Source: Odontocerum albicorne (Eukaryota; Arthropoda; Insecta; Trichoptera; Odontoceridae). Taken from it: a stretch of DNA of 64,000 bases. The position numbers were made by a program, and so were the translations under genes. Below are positions 1 to 10,838 of this stretch, piece after piece. The stretch is taken from the NCBI GenBank assembly GCA_949825065.1, contig OX463848.1:40345380-40409379 (forward strand), written 5' to 3'. The first letter of the stretch is position 1, and each line of letters opens with the position of its first letter. The notes beneath the pieces are model-generated. The model was given only the letters and a program-made list of their open reading frames with translations, ran no database searches and was not told the origin of the DNA.

Positions 1-362
1 ATGTGTGCACATGCCCACGAACCCCACAAAGACGGACAATCACCCGAACATTCCTTTTCATATAAAGTGAGGTATCATTAATCAAAAGAAAAGGGAGGCA
101 TGGTGGAGAGGAAAGGAAAAGAAAACTCGGGAACGAAACACGTTATTTTACGGACTAGAAATTAAAGAGTTTTTTCAGTCGCTTCTTAAAGCATGCCTAG
201 GACGGAGTGAGTCTTATATTGGTTTGTAACTGATTCCAGAGTCTCACTGCATGGACAGTAAAGGACGATGTAAAGAAAGAGGAGCGGTGAACTGGAAAAG
301 CCATTAAACAATCTCTGTTTGAGCGTAGCGCTAATCCATGATTGGAAAGACGCTGAAAAGCG
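1..362 (-). mobile_element. LINE-W 3' end (non-LTR retrotransposon), cut by window edge
   Basis: Read on the minus strand, this block encodes the last residues of a non-LTR reverse transcriptase protein (RLWNQLQTNIR...CFKKRLKKL), followed by about 200 bp of 3' UTR. The RLWN...FKKRLK ending is typical of the C-terminus of CR1/jockey-like LINE ORF2 proteins. At least ten more copies of the same tail occur in the window, all 5'-truncated. The copy has in-frame stops and small indels, so it is a dead fragment. The exact clade cannot be fixed because the catalytic domain is absent. Confidence 0.75.
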
Positions 363-370
363 TTATTTCG

Positions 371-440
371 TTATCGGCACTGTAGCTCAGTGGTTAGTAC
401 GTTTGCTTACCACCCAAGTGTCCTGATTTCGTTTTCTGAC
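371..440 (+). repeat. tRNA-like SINE head remnant
   Basis: The segment contains TAGCTCAGTGGTTAGTACG, which resembles a pol III A box. A degraded B-box-like stretch follows about 35 bp later. It does not fold as a complete tRNA. It most resembles a decayed tRNA-derived SINE head lying against the LINE-W fragment. Confidence 0.3.
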
Positions 441-504
441 AGTTTCAGTATTTTTTATTATTATACAAGATACTTATTTATTGCTTATTTGTATTGCTAA
501 TGTA

Positions 505-860
505 TGTGTGAAAATCACACATTTTCTATCGATAACTAATTCTGGCGTATCAGTAGCAATGGAAATAAATTGCACAGATAAGAACCCCTAGAAATATCCA
601 AGTCAGTGCATTAGGATGAAAATCTGGCAAACACATATATGCCCAAGATCTCACCGCTGCTTGCTGAAGTTGTCTCCTGCGTCCCTCCACCCACAATCCC
701 CAACCCAAATTTTTTCCGTTAGAAATTTGTATGTCGTTACCAGTTCGAACATAATTCAGTCTTGTTTGTGTCCCCCTGGTGATGAGTTGAAAACCTTGAA
801 ACCTGTAGGGTTATACCGTTTTATAAAGTGGAATAAACAGTTTTTGACTAAACAAAATAC
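505..860 (+). mobile_element. PLE-A (Penelope-like) 3' remnant
   Basis: From about 505 the DNA aligns by eye with the end of the GIY-YIG coding part of the better copy at 29.95-30.40 kb (shared pieces such as GGAAATAAATTG and CCTAGAAAT). It then continues through the PLE-A terminal motif CCTTGAAACCTGTAGGGTTA and GTGGAATAAACAG. The coding part is shifted and interrupted here, so the open frame at 616-972 is not a real protein. The hammerhead-like core of this terminal motif is mutated in this copy. Confidence 0.65.
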
Positions 861-1394
861 AAACGAAAAGACATTTGAAAAACTGGAAATATTTGATGCC
901 CTGTTGATTTTGTCTTCTTCCGCAACATGCTGTCTTATCTCTGATACATATTATGTTATTATGGTTTATTAGTCTTTTGTCCAGCTACAATAGTTAATTT
1001 CGCTCCGAATGCCCCCCCATATATGGGTATTCCACCAGCTTAATACACGAATGGCATAACAGGCTGTATAGAAACTCGAATGTATAAACTCGAATGACTC
1101 AGAATCCACCCACTCTTACTAAGTCCTCGCTGGAACAATATATTTATGTTATATATCGTAATGTTTATTTTATTTGCTTGTTTCTGTTGACGTTGACCAT
1201 ATTTTGCGGTTTCCAACAATTTATGGTTCTTTTTTTTGGATATCGATTTATTTTCGCAACATGTCGCGTTTTGCTAAATGGTTAATTAATATTCCTTCTG
1301 AATAATACATATTAAATATTGTTTAATTTTTCCTTTCTTGTATTTTATCTAAATAGTTTGAATACATTTTGTTAAAACTTTCCGATATTTATTA

Positions 1395-1631
1395 TTAACC
1401 CTTTTAATCCCACGGGGCCGATCATCGGCCTCATAGTTTTCATAGAGGTTTTTATGTAGAACAATTTTTTTTTTATTTAATATGAAAATTACTTATTATT
1501 TTACACTCTACAGGAAGGTTGACACAAAAAGTTTTTAAAACTAAATATTAACTGAGATAAAAGAAAATATAAACTACTGTTTTTTTTTGCCAAAAATACT
1601 TGGGATAATATGCTGGGATTAAAAGGGTTAA
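1395..1631. mobile_element. TTAA-flanked MITE, piggyBac-like
   Basis: The element is bounded by TTAA at both ends. Its inverted ends read CCCTTTTAATCCCA and TGGGATTAAAAGGG. About 235 bp of non-coding AT-rich DNA lie between. A TTAA target and CCC-type ends are the signature of piggyBac-superfamily transposition. Just inside the left end is a perfect palindrome, GGCCGATCATCGGCC (1416-1430). A truncated relative of one end lies at 17683. Confidence 0.75.
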
Positions 1632-2090
1632 TAACGGAATTAATTAAAATCATGTGGCATGATTTATGTATCGAATTTGTGATTGTAATGACTGCTTATT
1701 TATTATTTTTATAATCTTATTTACGGTTAAATGGACGTGGACTAAAACATACGATGTCCTCGCGGGCCGGCTCGCCCTCAATTGGTGGAGTTGCATCTCG
1801 ACTTGGGGGATGTTATGAAATGAACCCAGACCTTTCTAAATAATAAATTCTCCATTAAATGTACTTTCTTTTCCCATCATAATATAAATAGGCCAAAGCC
1901 CGTACGACGGTTGTCGCCAAAGAAAGAATACGAGAATTGAATTTTGAATACAAGAGAGCTAGAGAGTAATACTTGGATTATCTCCGAAAGTAATTCGAAA
2001 TTTGAATCTCGGTGGGTCCGTGATACTGAACGAATTTTAATTACCTAGCTAACAATTTTTGAACCGGTGTAAAAGGGGACGATGTATAAA
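1632..2090 (+). mobile_element. LTR-like retroelement end, inverted twin at 17215-17682
   Basis: This block is repeated in reverse orientation at 17215-17682 with high identity. Reading plus, a G-rich run (CTTGGGGGA) that could be a polypurine tract abuts TGTTATGAAATG, a plausible LTR start at 1811. A TATAAATA box follows near 1884, and a possible LTR end GCTAACA near 2051. Homology continues about 40 bp beyond that end, so the boundary is uncertain. There is no internal coding region. It is best read as the 3' end of an LTR retrotransposon captured in a larger duplicated repeat. Confidence 0.5.
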
Positions 2091-2095
2091 TTATA

Positions 2096-2330
2096 TATAC
2101 ACACAGGGTACTTCACGAGTGTGCATTCTACAAATTTAACAAACGTGTAAGGCAGTGTACATACGCATACACACAGGGTACTTCACGAGTGTGCATTCTA
2201 CAAATTTAACACACGTGTAAGGCAGAGTGTACATACGCATACACACAGGGTACATCACGAGTGTACATACTTCAAATTTAATTTAACACACATAAGGCAG
2301 GGTGTACATATCATGAAAATATTCTCTCAA
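2096..2330. repeat. Minisatellite, about 70-bp unit, about 3 copies
   Basis: A unit beginning ACACAGGGTACTTCACGAGT and ending near GTACATACGCAT is repeated about three times with small indels. It lies directly against the LTR-like block. No open frame is conserved. Confidence 0.85.
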
Positions 2331-2792
2331 GCCTCGCAGAAACCACATTTGGTTCCATATTGAGTACACATTATGGTAATAATCTTATTGAAAACTTCTG
2401 TAGTCTGATCTCTTAACATATGGAACTGGTTTTCTGCCAATTGACACTTGAAATATATTTGTAAAAGGTCTATATAAACCAGAAAATTAGAAATACTTGT
2501 TTACTCCTGAAAAAATACACGGATTCAATACAGCGATTCGGCACACTTTCGATTTTTACCCATACAAAAGATCGTTTCGGCGCGGAACAGGAAATACCGG
2601 TTTTTGGCGCGAGTCGCCTTATTTATTTGCTATACTGCCGTGTTTGCCACAGTTCGCGCGCAAAGTTTGTGTTAGAAAATCGCATATCCACTGTGTCAAC
2701 GTCGTTACTTATGAAAAGCTTTCCGGAAAATGTTTACATAACCTGAACAAAATTGTCATCACTTTTTTAATACGCTTCTTTTTCTTGTATTT

Positions 2793-3355
2793 GGATAAGT
2801 TTATATGCGCATAACTGACTAAAGAAAGTAATATCAAGATTGCTATTTGTTTACAAATAAGTTTATATGCGCATAACTGACTAAAGAAAGTAATATCAAG
2901 ATTGTTATTTGTTTACAAATAAGTTTATATGCGCATAACTGACTAAAGCAAGTAATCTCAAGATTGCTATTTGTTTACAAATAAGTTTATATGCACATAA
3001 CTGACTAAAGAAAGTAATCTCAAGATTGCTATTTGTTTACAAATAAGTTTATATGCGCATAACTGACTAAAGAAAGTAATCTCAAGATTGCTATTTGTTT
3101 ACAAATAAGTTTATATGCGCATAACTGACTAAAGCAAGTAATCTCAAGATTGCTATTTGTTTACAAATAAGTTTATATGCGCATAACTGACTAAAGAAAG
3201 TAATCTCAAGATTGCTATTTGTTTACAAATAAGTTTATATGCGCATAACTGACTAAAGAAAGTAATCTCAAGATTGCTATTTGTTTACAAATAAGTTTAT
3301 ATGCGCATAACTGACTAAATAAAGTAATCTCAATATTGCTATTTGTTTACAAATC
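2793..3355. repeat. Satellite, 62-bp unit, about 9 copies
   Basis: The motif ATAAGTTTATATGCGCATAA recurs at 2795, 2857, 2919, 2981, 3043, 3105, 3167, 3229 and 3291, an exact 62-bp period. Copies differ at one or two positions (for example AAAGAAAG or AAAGCAAG), so the array is young. The variants do not run in order, which is consistent with unequal exchange. Confidence 0.95.
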
Positions 3356-3506
3356 CTTAGTTATAACAAACTCAGAGGTCTTATCGAATTCCCTTGAAAT
3401 TCCCCAGATTTTTTAGGGGTTGATTCCTGGTGTTAACAAAGTACATGGTTCCGATTGTTCATATTTGGACCTTTTTAAATTTTATTCGTATCGTATTGGC
3501 TACACT

Positions 3507-3658
3507 TGTGTTGTATACCGTGCAACCTGGCGAGTTATGGCCTTATGGCAATTTCTGCCAACCAACCAGAAATATAATCAAGAAAACAAGAAGTCCTTGG
3601 AAATGGGAATCTAACAGTAACATCGGGTTGAAAGACACGCGTCTTACCAACATAAGTT
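3507..3658 (-). mobile_element. SINE-W (tRNA-derived), degenerate
   Basis: In minus orientation this has the tRNA-like head (GTTGGTAAGACGC-type A box region at 3632-3655) followed by the SINE-W tail that mentions the CCAACCAACCAGAAA and GCAACCTGGC blocks. The middle is shortened compared with the copies at 4640 and 37612. Confidence 0.6.
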
Positions 3659-3685
3659 AATGCATAAATAAAATTGAAATTTCCG

Positions 3686-4003
3686 CATCTTTTCAATCAT
3701 GGATTAGCGCTACTCTCAAACAGAGATTGTTTATTGGCCTTTCCATTTCACCGCTCCTCTTTCTTTACCTAGTCCTTTACTGTCCATGCAGTGAGACTCT
3801 GGAATCAGTTACAAACCAATATAAGGGTCGCTTCGTCCTTGGCATGTTTTAAGAAGCAACTGAAAAAATTTAATTTCTAGTCAGTAAAATAACGTGTTTC
3901 ATTCCTGATTTTTCTTTTCCTTTCCTCTCCACCATCCCTTCCTTTCCTTTTGATTAATGATATCTCACTTTATATGAAAAGGAATGTTCGGGTGATTGTC
4001 CTT
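3686..4003 (+). mobile_element. LINE-W 3' fragment, first of a head-to-tail pair
   Basis: Starts at the TTTTCAATCATGGATTAGCG coding segment and runs through the RT C-terminal residues into the 3' UTR. It stops at GGTGATTGTCC without reaching the usual tail, and is followed 25 bp later by a second copy in the same direction. Confidence 0.75.
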
Positions 4004-4027
4004 ATAGCCTCGAATACTATACAATTT

Positions 4028-4525
4028 TCAGCGTCTTTCCAATCATGGATTAGCGCTACGCTAAAACAGAGATTGTTTATTCACCGCTCCTCTTTCTTTT
4101 CGTCGTCCTTTACTGTCCATGCAGTGAGACTCGAGAATCAGTTACAAACCAATATAAGAGTCGCTCCGTCCATGGCATGTTTTAAGAAGCGACTGAAAAA
4201 ACTTTTAATTTCTAGTCAGTAAAATAACATGTTTCATTCCTGATTTTTCTTTTCCTTTCCTCTCCACCATCCCTTCCTTTCCTTTGGATTGATGATATCT
4301 CACTTTATATGAAAAGGAATGTTCGGGTGATTGTCCGTCTTTCTGGGGTTCGTGGGCTCACGTATATGTTTATGGATTTCGTGGGGATGGATAGTCATTT
4401 GAATGGTTTATGCAACCGTGTAACTTGCTTCATTTACTTTTGTCTTGTTGGTCGGAAGAGATTGCCGCCTGGTAATAATCCCGCCAGATTGTATTTGCAA
4501 TAAAAGTGTTAAATAAAAAATAAAT
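4028..4525 (+). mobile_element. LINE-W 3' end with TAAA tail
   Basis: Carries a readable C-terminus (VRLENQLQTNIRVAPSMACF then FKKRLKKLLISSQ and a stop at 4220-4222), then a 3' UTR. The UTR ends with the block AGATTGCCGCCTGGTAATAA...CCCGCCAGATTGTA and a simple (TAAA)n tail near 4505-4530. The family usually has Trp where this copy has Glu in RLWN. This is one of the most complete tails in the window and defines the 3' end of the family. Confidence 0.8.
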
Positions 4526-4639
4526 AAATAAGAAAGGAACTATAAGATGATTTAGATATGAGGAGAGAAATAGTGAAAAAATGTTGACTAAGTGAGTATA
4601 ACATACAAGTCAGAAGTATTGTATTGTTGTAATCAATTA

Positions 4640-4835
4640 CACTTTCGTTGTATACAGTGCAATCTGGCGGGCTTATTGTCATGTGGAAATATCTTCCAAC
4701 CGACCAGAAATATGTTGAAGAGGTTTTAAGTGAAAACTAGACTGGATTTTTTTTTTAAATCTGTGTTCAGAAATCTAGCCTCCGGGCTGGAAGCCAAGCG
4801 TCTTACCAACTAGATCATGTAGGTCGTGCAAGGCG
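4640..4835 (-). mobile_element. SINE-W copy
   Basis: On the minus strand the head reads as a tRNA-like sequence (CTAGTTGGTAAGACGC, then a degraded B box). A linker with an oligo-A/T stretch follows, then the LINE-W-like tail and a TATACA-rich end. There is no open frame. Pol III internal promoter elements are degraded. Confidence 0.7.
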
Positions 4836-4984
4836 TGCATAAATGAGTCAGACCGAGTAAAAATGTTTCTTGAGTAAGTGCACCAGATTTTGAAAGAGGG
4901 TAAAGTGAGAAGTATGAATTATAGAAGAATGTGCACGACGCGATGTATGACTGTGAAGTAAGTGAAAGTTGTGTGATTTGTTGA

Positions 4985-5200
4985 AAAAATATGGAGATCT
5001 GTTACCTCTACCTACCCTGAAACGGATACAGCGTAATGATGTGTATGTATAAAGTAAGAATTATGAATAATTTTAGATTGTGCATGTCCGTGTCGGAAGT
5101 TGTGCGCATGGTTAGAATAATATGGAGATCTGTTTGCTATGCCTACCCCGCAGGAGGCACGGCATGATAATATACCATATATGTATGCATACATCACACA
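4985..5200 (+). repeat. Two copies of an RTE-like 3' tail (CTACCTACCC...GTATGTATA)
   Basis: The segment ATGGAGATCTGTT...CTACC...GATGTGTATGTATA occurs at about 4990-5060 and again at about 5120-5190 as a direct repeat of about 130 bp. Similar tails are at 5590, 14870, 21075, 24890, 31355, 35760 and 58670. They follow, or lie close to, RTE-like coding fragments, so they are probably the 3' UTR end of that LINE. Confidence 0.5.
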
Positions 5201-5245
5201 TCGATCAATATGCCCCGGGACTAATTACTAAAACAACACTTGTTT

Positions 5246-5515
5246 GCCAAAATTCTTCTTTATTCATCAACATATGTTATGTTAGTCTCCTTCAAGAGCG
5301 ATACATCATTCCAACGCTTTCCTAAATTTCTATGCCAGCCGTGTAAAACGATTTATCTTTGGTTTCAAAATAGGCGTTAGTTTCGGCAATCACTTCTTCA
5401 TTGGAGCCAAATCTCTTTCCCTGGAGCATCTTTTTGAGGTCTGCGAATAGCCAATATTCGCTGGGGGGCAAATCTGGAGAATACGGTGGGTGCGGAAGCA
5501 CCTGAAATCTGGAGA
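5246..5515 (-). pseudogene. Mariner transposase C-terminal fragment
   Basis: Minus-strand translation gives HPPYSPDLPPSEYWLFADLK, then KMLQGKRFGSNEEVIAETNA, closely matching the third-Asp region and C-terminus of mariner (DD34D) transposases. The usual PSDY appears as PSEY, so the last catalytic Asp is replaced by Glu. A stop interrupts the end. No terminal repeats were seen nearby, so it is a bare gene fragment. It belongs to a different mariner lineage from the element at 6103. Confidence 0.75.
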
Positions 5516-6007
5516 ATACGGAAGCATAGGTTGCCGACAGCTGGTATAAAGTGTATGCATGTAGAAGAGATAAAAAATGTGTGTAGCGATAGGAAAAACT
5601 GACGCTCTTCCTCTCTACCTACCTCGTCAAGGAAACGACGTGATGGTATGTATGTGTAGAAACAATCAAACACTTATACTGTTAGGTTCATTTTGAGAAA
5701 ATGAAGAGATAAATCCATCTCCATAATGAAACTGAAAATCTAAATATTGTAGCGAAACGAAACTCAGAACAGAAATCTAAATAACAGAAAACTTTATATA
5801 AACTATTCATTCATTTACAAATAAACAGACTCATTCATTTGCATAGCAAAAGTATAAAGTTAGTGAGAGTATTATGTAAAAGTAACAATTGACTTTATAT
5901 TATATTATAAGTACTAAAAAAACGAGCAATCTAACTTATGTTACTAGAAGCTGTTATCTAGTCATATTTATATTTAACTGTTCATCAGTAAAGTATCTCT
6001 TCTATTA

Positions 6008-6047
6008 TACGAGGGGCATCTTGAAAGTAAGGTTACAACATTTATGT
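6008..6047. repeat. Orphan mariner-like terminal repeat
   Basis: TATACGAGGGGCATCTTGAA, then AGTAAGGTTAC, resembles the left terminal repeat of the complete element 95 bp downstream (TACGAGGCATATCCAGAAAG). It has no partner and looks like a solitary end. Confidence 0.4.
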
Positions 6048-6102
6048 AGGATCGAAAAATGCTTGTATTTAATTGAAATTTACATGATACTTCACAAATA
6101 TA

Positions 6103-7049
6103 CGAGGCATATCCAGAAAGTAAGTGTACTTAATTTTTGTAGGCTACAATTTTTTTTATTTAAACAAAAAAATTACGTGGTTACCGTAGTACATATGTAA
6201 GCTATTTTTCGACATAGTCGCCATTCCTCTCAATGCAGGCGGTGAAGCGGGGTATCAACTTTTTGATGCCTTCCTCGAAGTAGTTTCCCGCCAACCCCTC
6301 CGTCCACTTCTCCACCTCCTCCTCGTCGGTTGAAAACCTTTTTCCACCCATGTGCAGCTTCAGGGAGGTAAAGAGATAGTAATCTGAAGGTGCTAGAGGT
6401 CAGGGGAATGCGCGGGATGGTTCAGGACATCCCATTTAAACGAGGCGAGCAGTTCCTTTGTGGCGTTGGCCGTGTGTGGTCTGGCATTGTCGTGCAGCAG
6501 GCAGACTCCATTTGTCAGCATGCCTTTCCTCTTGTTCTGAATCGCCCTCCGCAATTTTTTTAGGGTCTCACAGTATCTTGCAGAGTTGGTGGTCTCCCCT
6601 TGAGGCATATATTCAATTAAAATTATGCCTTGACAGTCCCAAAACACGGATGCCATGATTTTCTTGGCTGAAATTGTGGTTTTGAACTTTTTGGCGGAGG
6701 GTGAAGAGGTGTGACGCCACTGTTGAGACTGCCTTTTGTTTTCAGGCGTGTAGTGTGCAACCCAAGTTTCATCTCCAGTAACGATGGAGCGGAGAAATTC
6801 ATCTCCATGGAGTTTGCAGCGCCTCAAAAACTCTTGCCCGGCATTATTTATTTCGCACTTGGAGGGAGATTGGATTGACATTTTTCACGAAACGTGTTGT
6901 CGCGTCGACACTTCTCAACGTACTGACCTCGAACCGGTCTCGTTGCGGAGGGAAAGGGTCAGGCTACACGGAAGTGTAGCCAACATGTCGAAAATAAAAT
7001 CCATCCGGTCGTGAGAGCCTCAGTACACTTACTTTCTGGATACGCCTAG
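6103..7049 (-). mobile_element. Mariner element, internally deleted, TA target site
   Basis: The ends are inverted repeats of about 28 bp: CGAGGCATATCCAGAAAGTA at the left, CTAGGCGTATCCAGAAAGTA read in from the right. Each is flanked by TA (6101-6102 and 7050-7051). The length of about 947 bp is shorter than the usual 1.3 kb, and the N-terminal DNA-binding part is missing. The transposase is on the minus strand. Confidence 0.9.
6200..6881 (-). pseudogene. Mariner transposase, N-truncated and frameshifted
   Basis: The open part (6881 down to 6393) contains the first catalytic Asp in VTGDETWVAHY, the second in LLHDNARPHTA, and the run-up HPAHSPDL. Immediately afterwards an extra base creates a stop. 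The next frame continues with APSDYYLF, which carries the third Asp, then GGKRFSTDEE, and ends in GDYVEK and a stop near 6200. The catalytic triad is therefore split by a single-base frameshift. The helix-turn-helix domains normally found upstream are absent. The gene is inactive as it stands, though its terminal repeats could still be substrates. Confidence 0.9.
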
Positions 7050-7439
7050 TATATTGAAAAATACTGTCATGATGAGTATATCTTCCATCAACTTTTTTGT
7101 AATATATTGAATACCGCTGATAAGAGGAATCTTAATTATATTATGCGAATACTATCCGCTTCAATAGTCCACAGACTCCCGTCATGTAATATTAAATGAC
7201 AAATTAACCTTATTCGCATTTCTCCACATCGTCTCCATTCAGACTCGCTCTGAAAGCTTCGTCATAATAATTAGTTTATATTGGAATATTCTGCATATTT
7301 GAAACTCACCCCCGTATAATGGTACAGGGTGGATCGCACTACTAATAATTATTAAAAGACATTTGATATAAACGCCGTTTAGAGAGCAAATGATAATAAA
7401 ATTATAATTTACATAACGCCCCTTAGAATGCGAACTTAT

Positions 7440-8640
7440 CAAGGGATTCTATCAGCCAAGAAAGATGCGACTGCAATGCCACTGAGGTTATCTCTTTGCT
7501 GGTCTTCTTCAGAGCATCTCGCAGGCACAAGTGGGCAAACCGTCATGTGTGACATTGATTATATGGCATTACAAATGCATGATAGTGGGCCCTTCTTACT
7601 TATCCGCCATCTGAAGTCTTCCTATTGCTTGTCTTCTTTAGAGCATCTCACGGACAAAAGTGGGTAAACCATCATGTGTGACATTGATTATATGTCATTA
7701 CAAATGCATAATAGTCGATCCTTCGTACTAATCCGCCATCTGAGGTCTTCCTATTGCTTGTCTTCTTTAGAACATCTCACGGACAAAAGTGGGTAAACCA
7801 TCATGTGTGACATTGATTATATGTCATTACATATGTATAGGTATTAGTCGGTCCTTTGTACTAATCCGCCATCTGAGGTCTTCCTATTGCTTGTCTTCTT
7901 TAGAGCATCTCACGGACAAAAGTGGGCAAACCATCATGTGTGAAATTGATTATATGTCATTACATATGTATAGGTATTAGTCGGTCCTTTGTACTAATCC
8001 GCCATCTGAGGTCTTCCTATTGCTTGTCTTCTTTAGAGCATCTCACGGACAAAAGTGGGCAAACCATCATGTGTGACATTGATTATATGTCATTACATAT
8101 GTATGGGTATTAGTCGGTCCTTTGTACTAATCTGCTATCTGAGGTCTTCCTATTGCTTGTCTTCTTTAGAGCATCTCACGGACAAAAGTGGGCAAACCAT
8201 CATGTGTGAAATTGATTATATGTCATTACATATGTATAGGTATTAGTCGGTCCTTCGTACTAATCCGCCATCTGAGGTCTTCCCATTGCTGGTGTTCTTT
8301 AGAGTATCTCACGTACACAAGTGGGCAAACCATCAGGTGTGACATTGATTATATGTCATTACAAATGCACGGTAGTCGGTCCTTTGTACTAATCCGCCAT
8401 CTGAGGTCTTTCCATTCCTGGTCTACTTTAGAGCATCTCACGGACACAAGTGGGCAAACCATCAGGTGTGACATTGATTATATATCATTAAAAATGCATG
8501 ATAGTCGGTCCTTTGTACTAATCCGCCATCTGAGGTGCTCCCTTTGCTGGTCTTCTTCAGAACATCTCACAGGCCCAAGTGGGCAAACCATCAGGTGTGA
8601 AATTGATTATTATGTCATAACACATACATAATGGTCGGTC
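7440..8640. repeat. Satellite, about 133-bp unit, about 9 copies
   Basis: A unit containing CCGCCATCTGAGGTCTTCC, AGAGCATCTCACGGACA and AAACCATCATGTGTGACATT repeats about nine times. The four central copies (7789-8246) are spaced exactly 133 bp apart and are nearly identical; outer copies are more divergent and about 120-131 bp long. Because 133 is not a multiple of three, the recurring 63-residue open frames are a by-product of the repeat, not genes. Confidence 0.95.
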
Positions 8641-8929
8641 CTTGGGTCTAATCCACCATCTGTGGTTATATTTTGATATGTATACCTATGTCGGTGCGTA
8701 GATGATTAAATGACCTCCATGTGACGTATGTATGTTAGATCGTGTCCCACCGCCATACACTCTGACGCCTGCATTATAGTAAATGGCATTCTAACACGTG
8801 CCAGAATGCCAGATCTTTGTGTTCTGGGTGGAATGAAGTTCTTGGTGGAATTATAATGGCGGGTATACTGTGTGATAATTTAACTGAATACTGATCGAAT
8901 TTAGTTGAATGCATCGAAAGTTAGGGTAT

Positions 8930-9095
8930 TGTATTGTTTTACATTTTCGATAACAGGAAATATGTTAGAGGCCTTAAGTAAAAATCAAACTTGAATCCTT
9001 TCTAAAATAATTGTGATTGAACTGGAATCTAATCTGTAACCTCCGGATCTGAAGAGAGGCGTCTTACCATCTAGGCCACGGAGGTTGTCTAGTAT
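8930..9095 (-). mobile_element. SINE-W, decayed
   Basis: Minus orientation: CGTGGCCTAGATGGTAAGAC (A-box region), a degraded B box, then GGCCTCTAACATATTTCC of the tail. It ends just beside the TA-flanked MITE at 9116. Confidence 0.6.
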
Positions 9096-9115
9096 AGATT
9101 ATGTTTCGCACTTTA

Positions 9116-9684
9116 CTAGAGAAAATGTAGAATGGTCCCTGTGACGTTTGAAATGTCTCAAAGGGATGGGGTAAAATCGTTTTTTTTACAAATCGAATCG
9201 TTTTTTTATATGTAAATCGAAAAATTGTTTTTCTCTAAACTGACGTTTTAATTCCTAATTTTCACTATACTGACTTTCTAATGTATATGATGTATATATA
9301 TATATCTTTAAATAGGCCAAGATCCACTATGAATTAATTCTAATTATGAACATTTAATTTTAGGTATAAAAAAATCGGAAATCCAATTATCGTATGCCCC
9401 ATCCCTAGCCAATGCAGACTAACGTAGTAACTTTTGACAAATATCACCAAATATTATTTGATTTTAACAAACTGCCACATTTTTGCTAATTTGTAACAAG
9501 ATGTATTAATTTGTCATTATTGTTAGTTTTATTTAATGTATTTACCTAAATAACTTGCTATTTATTAGAATCGAGGCTTATATTAAAGTTGATAAAATAT
9601 TTAAAATTACTGAACGTCGTTACGAGGTTGTATTGGGGCAAATTTGTGAACTGTCACAGGGACCATGTTACGTTTTTTCTCTAG
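9116..9684. mobile_element. TA-flanked MITE, copy 1
   Basis: The inverted ends (CTAGAGAAAATG...GGTCCCTGTGAC) span about 33 bp and are bounded by TA on each side (9114-9115, 9685-9686). The 569-bp interior is non-coding and very AT-rich. A second copy with its own TA duplication lies at 54970-55536. TA targets point to the Tc1/mariner group. I saw no transposase residue in the interior. Confidence 0.85.
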
Positions 9685-10117
9685 TATATGCACTATTCAC
9701 CCTGTATAGATATAGAAGTCACAACGAATCCAGCACTCAGTCAGAATTATGATGTCGAATATCTGGGTCAAATTTATGTGCTGCCATGAATGTAACGGCT
9801 TACTCCATTGTCCGACCCTCGGAGACCGGGGCCCAAAGGTTATGAGGAAAGTTCAGCAGCGGAGAGTAGAATGGAAGTGGAGGTAGCCAGGGAGGGTACC
9901 AAAGACCTTTCAAAGGAGATGAACTCAGGGAACGTGATCGGAATGCATAATGCCAAATTTTCGATGTAATTTATTATGATTGTAAATATTGTTTTGTCAG
10001 TTAATTTAAAATTGTAATTTGTTGTATCTAGAGTTCAATGTTGTACAGTCTGATAAGTATAATATTTATAAGTATTTTTTTATTTGCTAAATAAATATCG
10101 ACTATTTCAAATCATTG

Positions 10118-10500
10118 TAATTTGTTTTTATCTAACACTGTTTATTCCAGTTTTTATAACGGTATAACCCTACCGGTTTCAAGGTTTTACCTCATCATTA
10201 GGGAGCACAAATAAGGCACACCTGATGATGATGTGACAGTCTTGAAACTGGTAGTGTATAATACCGTTATTAAAAATGGAATAAACAGTGTAATTTATTT
10301 TATCAAACATTGTTTATTCCACTTTTTTATTACACTGTTTATTACACTGTTTATTCCACAAAAAAAGTGGAATAAACAGTGTTTGATAAAATAAATTACA
10401 ATGTCTTTAAACCTCTACAATGTTAATGCCTGAACTATAAACAATATATGAAATAAACAGTATTTGATAAAAACAAATTAAGATGTCTTTAAACCTCCAC
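10118..10500. mobile_element. PLE-A terminal repeats in opposed orientation
   Basis: Blocks containing TGTTTATTCCA, ACGGTATAACCCTACCGG and TTTCAAGG appear in minus orientation (10140-10210), then again in plus (10220-10290). Further inverted copies of the TGTTTATTCCACTTTTTT segment follow (10310-10400), then two copies of the TCTTTAAACCTC...AATGTTAATGCC end. Inverted, partly duplicated ends are usual for Penelope-like insertions. No coding part remains. Confidence 0.7.
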
Positions 10501-10838
10501 AATGTTAATGCCTTAACTTCTTCTTCTTCTCCCTGGCTCCATCCCAACTCACTGTCTGCGAAGACTGTTGGGGTCAGCTCTCCTCGTCCTCAGGTTGTAT
10601 GCTCTTCTGTCCCGGACTACATCCCCCAGGCCGTGTCTCTGCATCAGGTTATCTTTTTGCACCACCCATGAATTCTTTGGTCTTCTGGTTGTTATTCGAG
10701 GAAGATCCATGGAGATTGCCTGGTTCACAATGTGATCGGGTGCTCTGCGTCCAACGTGCCCATACCATCTCAATCGCCTCTCCTCCATCTTGCTGTTGAT
10801 GTATGTAACACCTTAATGTAAATGTTAATGCCTTAACT
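10501..10838 (-). mobile_element. LINE insertion with 18-bp target-site duplication
   Basis: The insertion (10519-10820) is flanked by identical AATGTTAATGCCTTAACT at 10501-10518 and 10821-10838, a target-site duplication inside the PLE-A end. On the minus strand the insert encodes the C-terminus of an RTE-like ORF: EERRLRWYGHVGRRAPDHIV, then a basic tail rich in Arg. It ends in a (GAA)n-like simple tail next to the left duplication. It is 5'-truncated to about 300 bp, typical of target-primed reverse transcription. Confidence 0.85.

Noticed and set aside
616..972. 118-residue protein
   Set aside because: The DNA is the 3' end and terminal motif of PLE-A in a shifted frame.
7789..8631. A series of near-identical 63-residue open frames
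   Set aside because: They are the 133-bp satellite read through. The unit is not a multiple of three, so the frame restarts in each unit, and there is no promoter or conserved start context.
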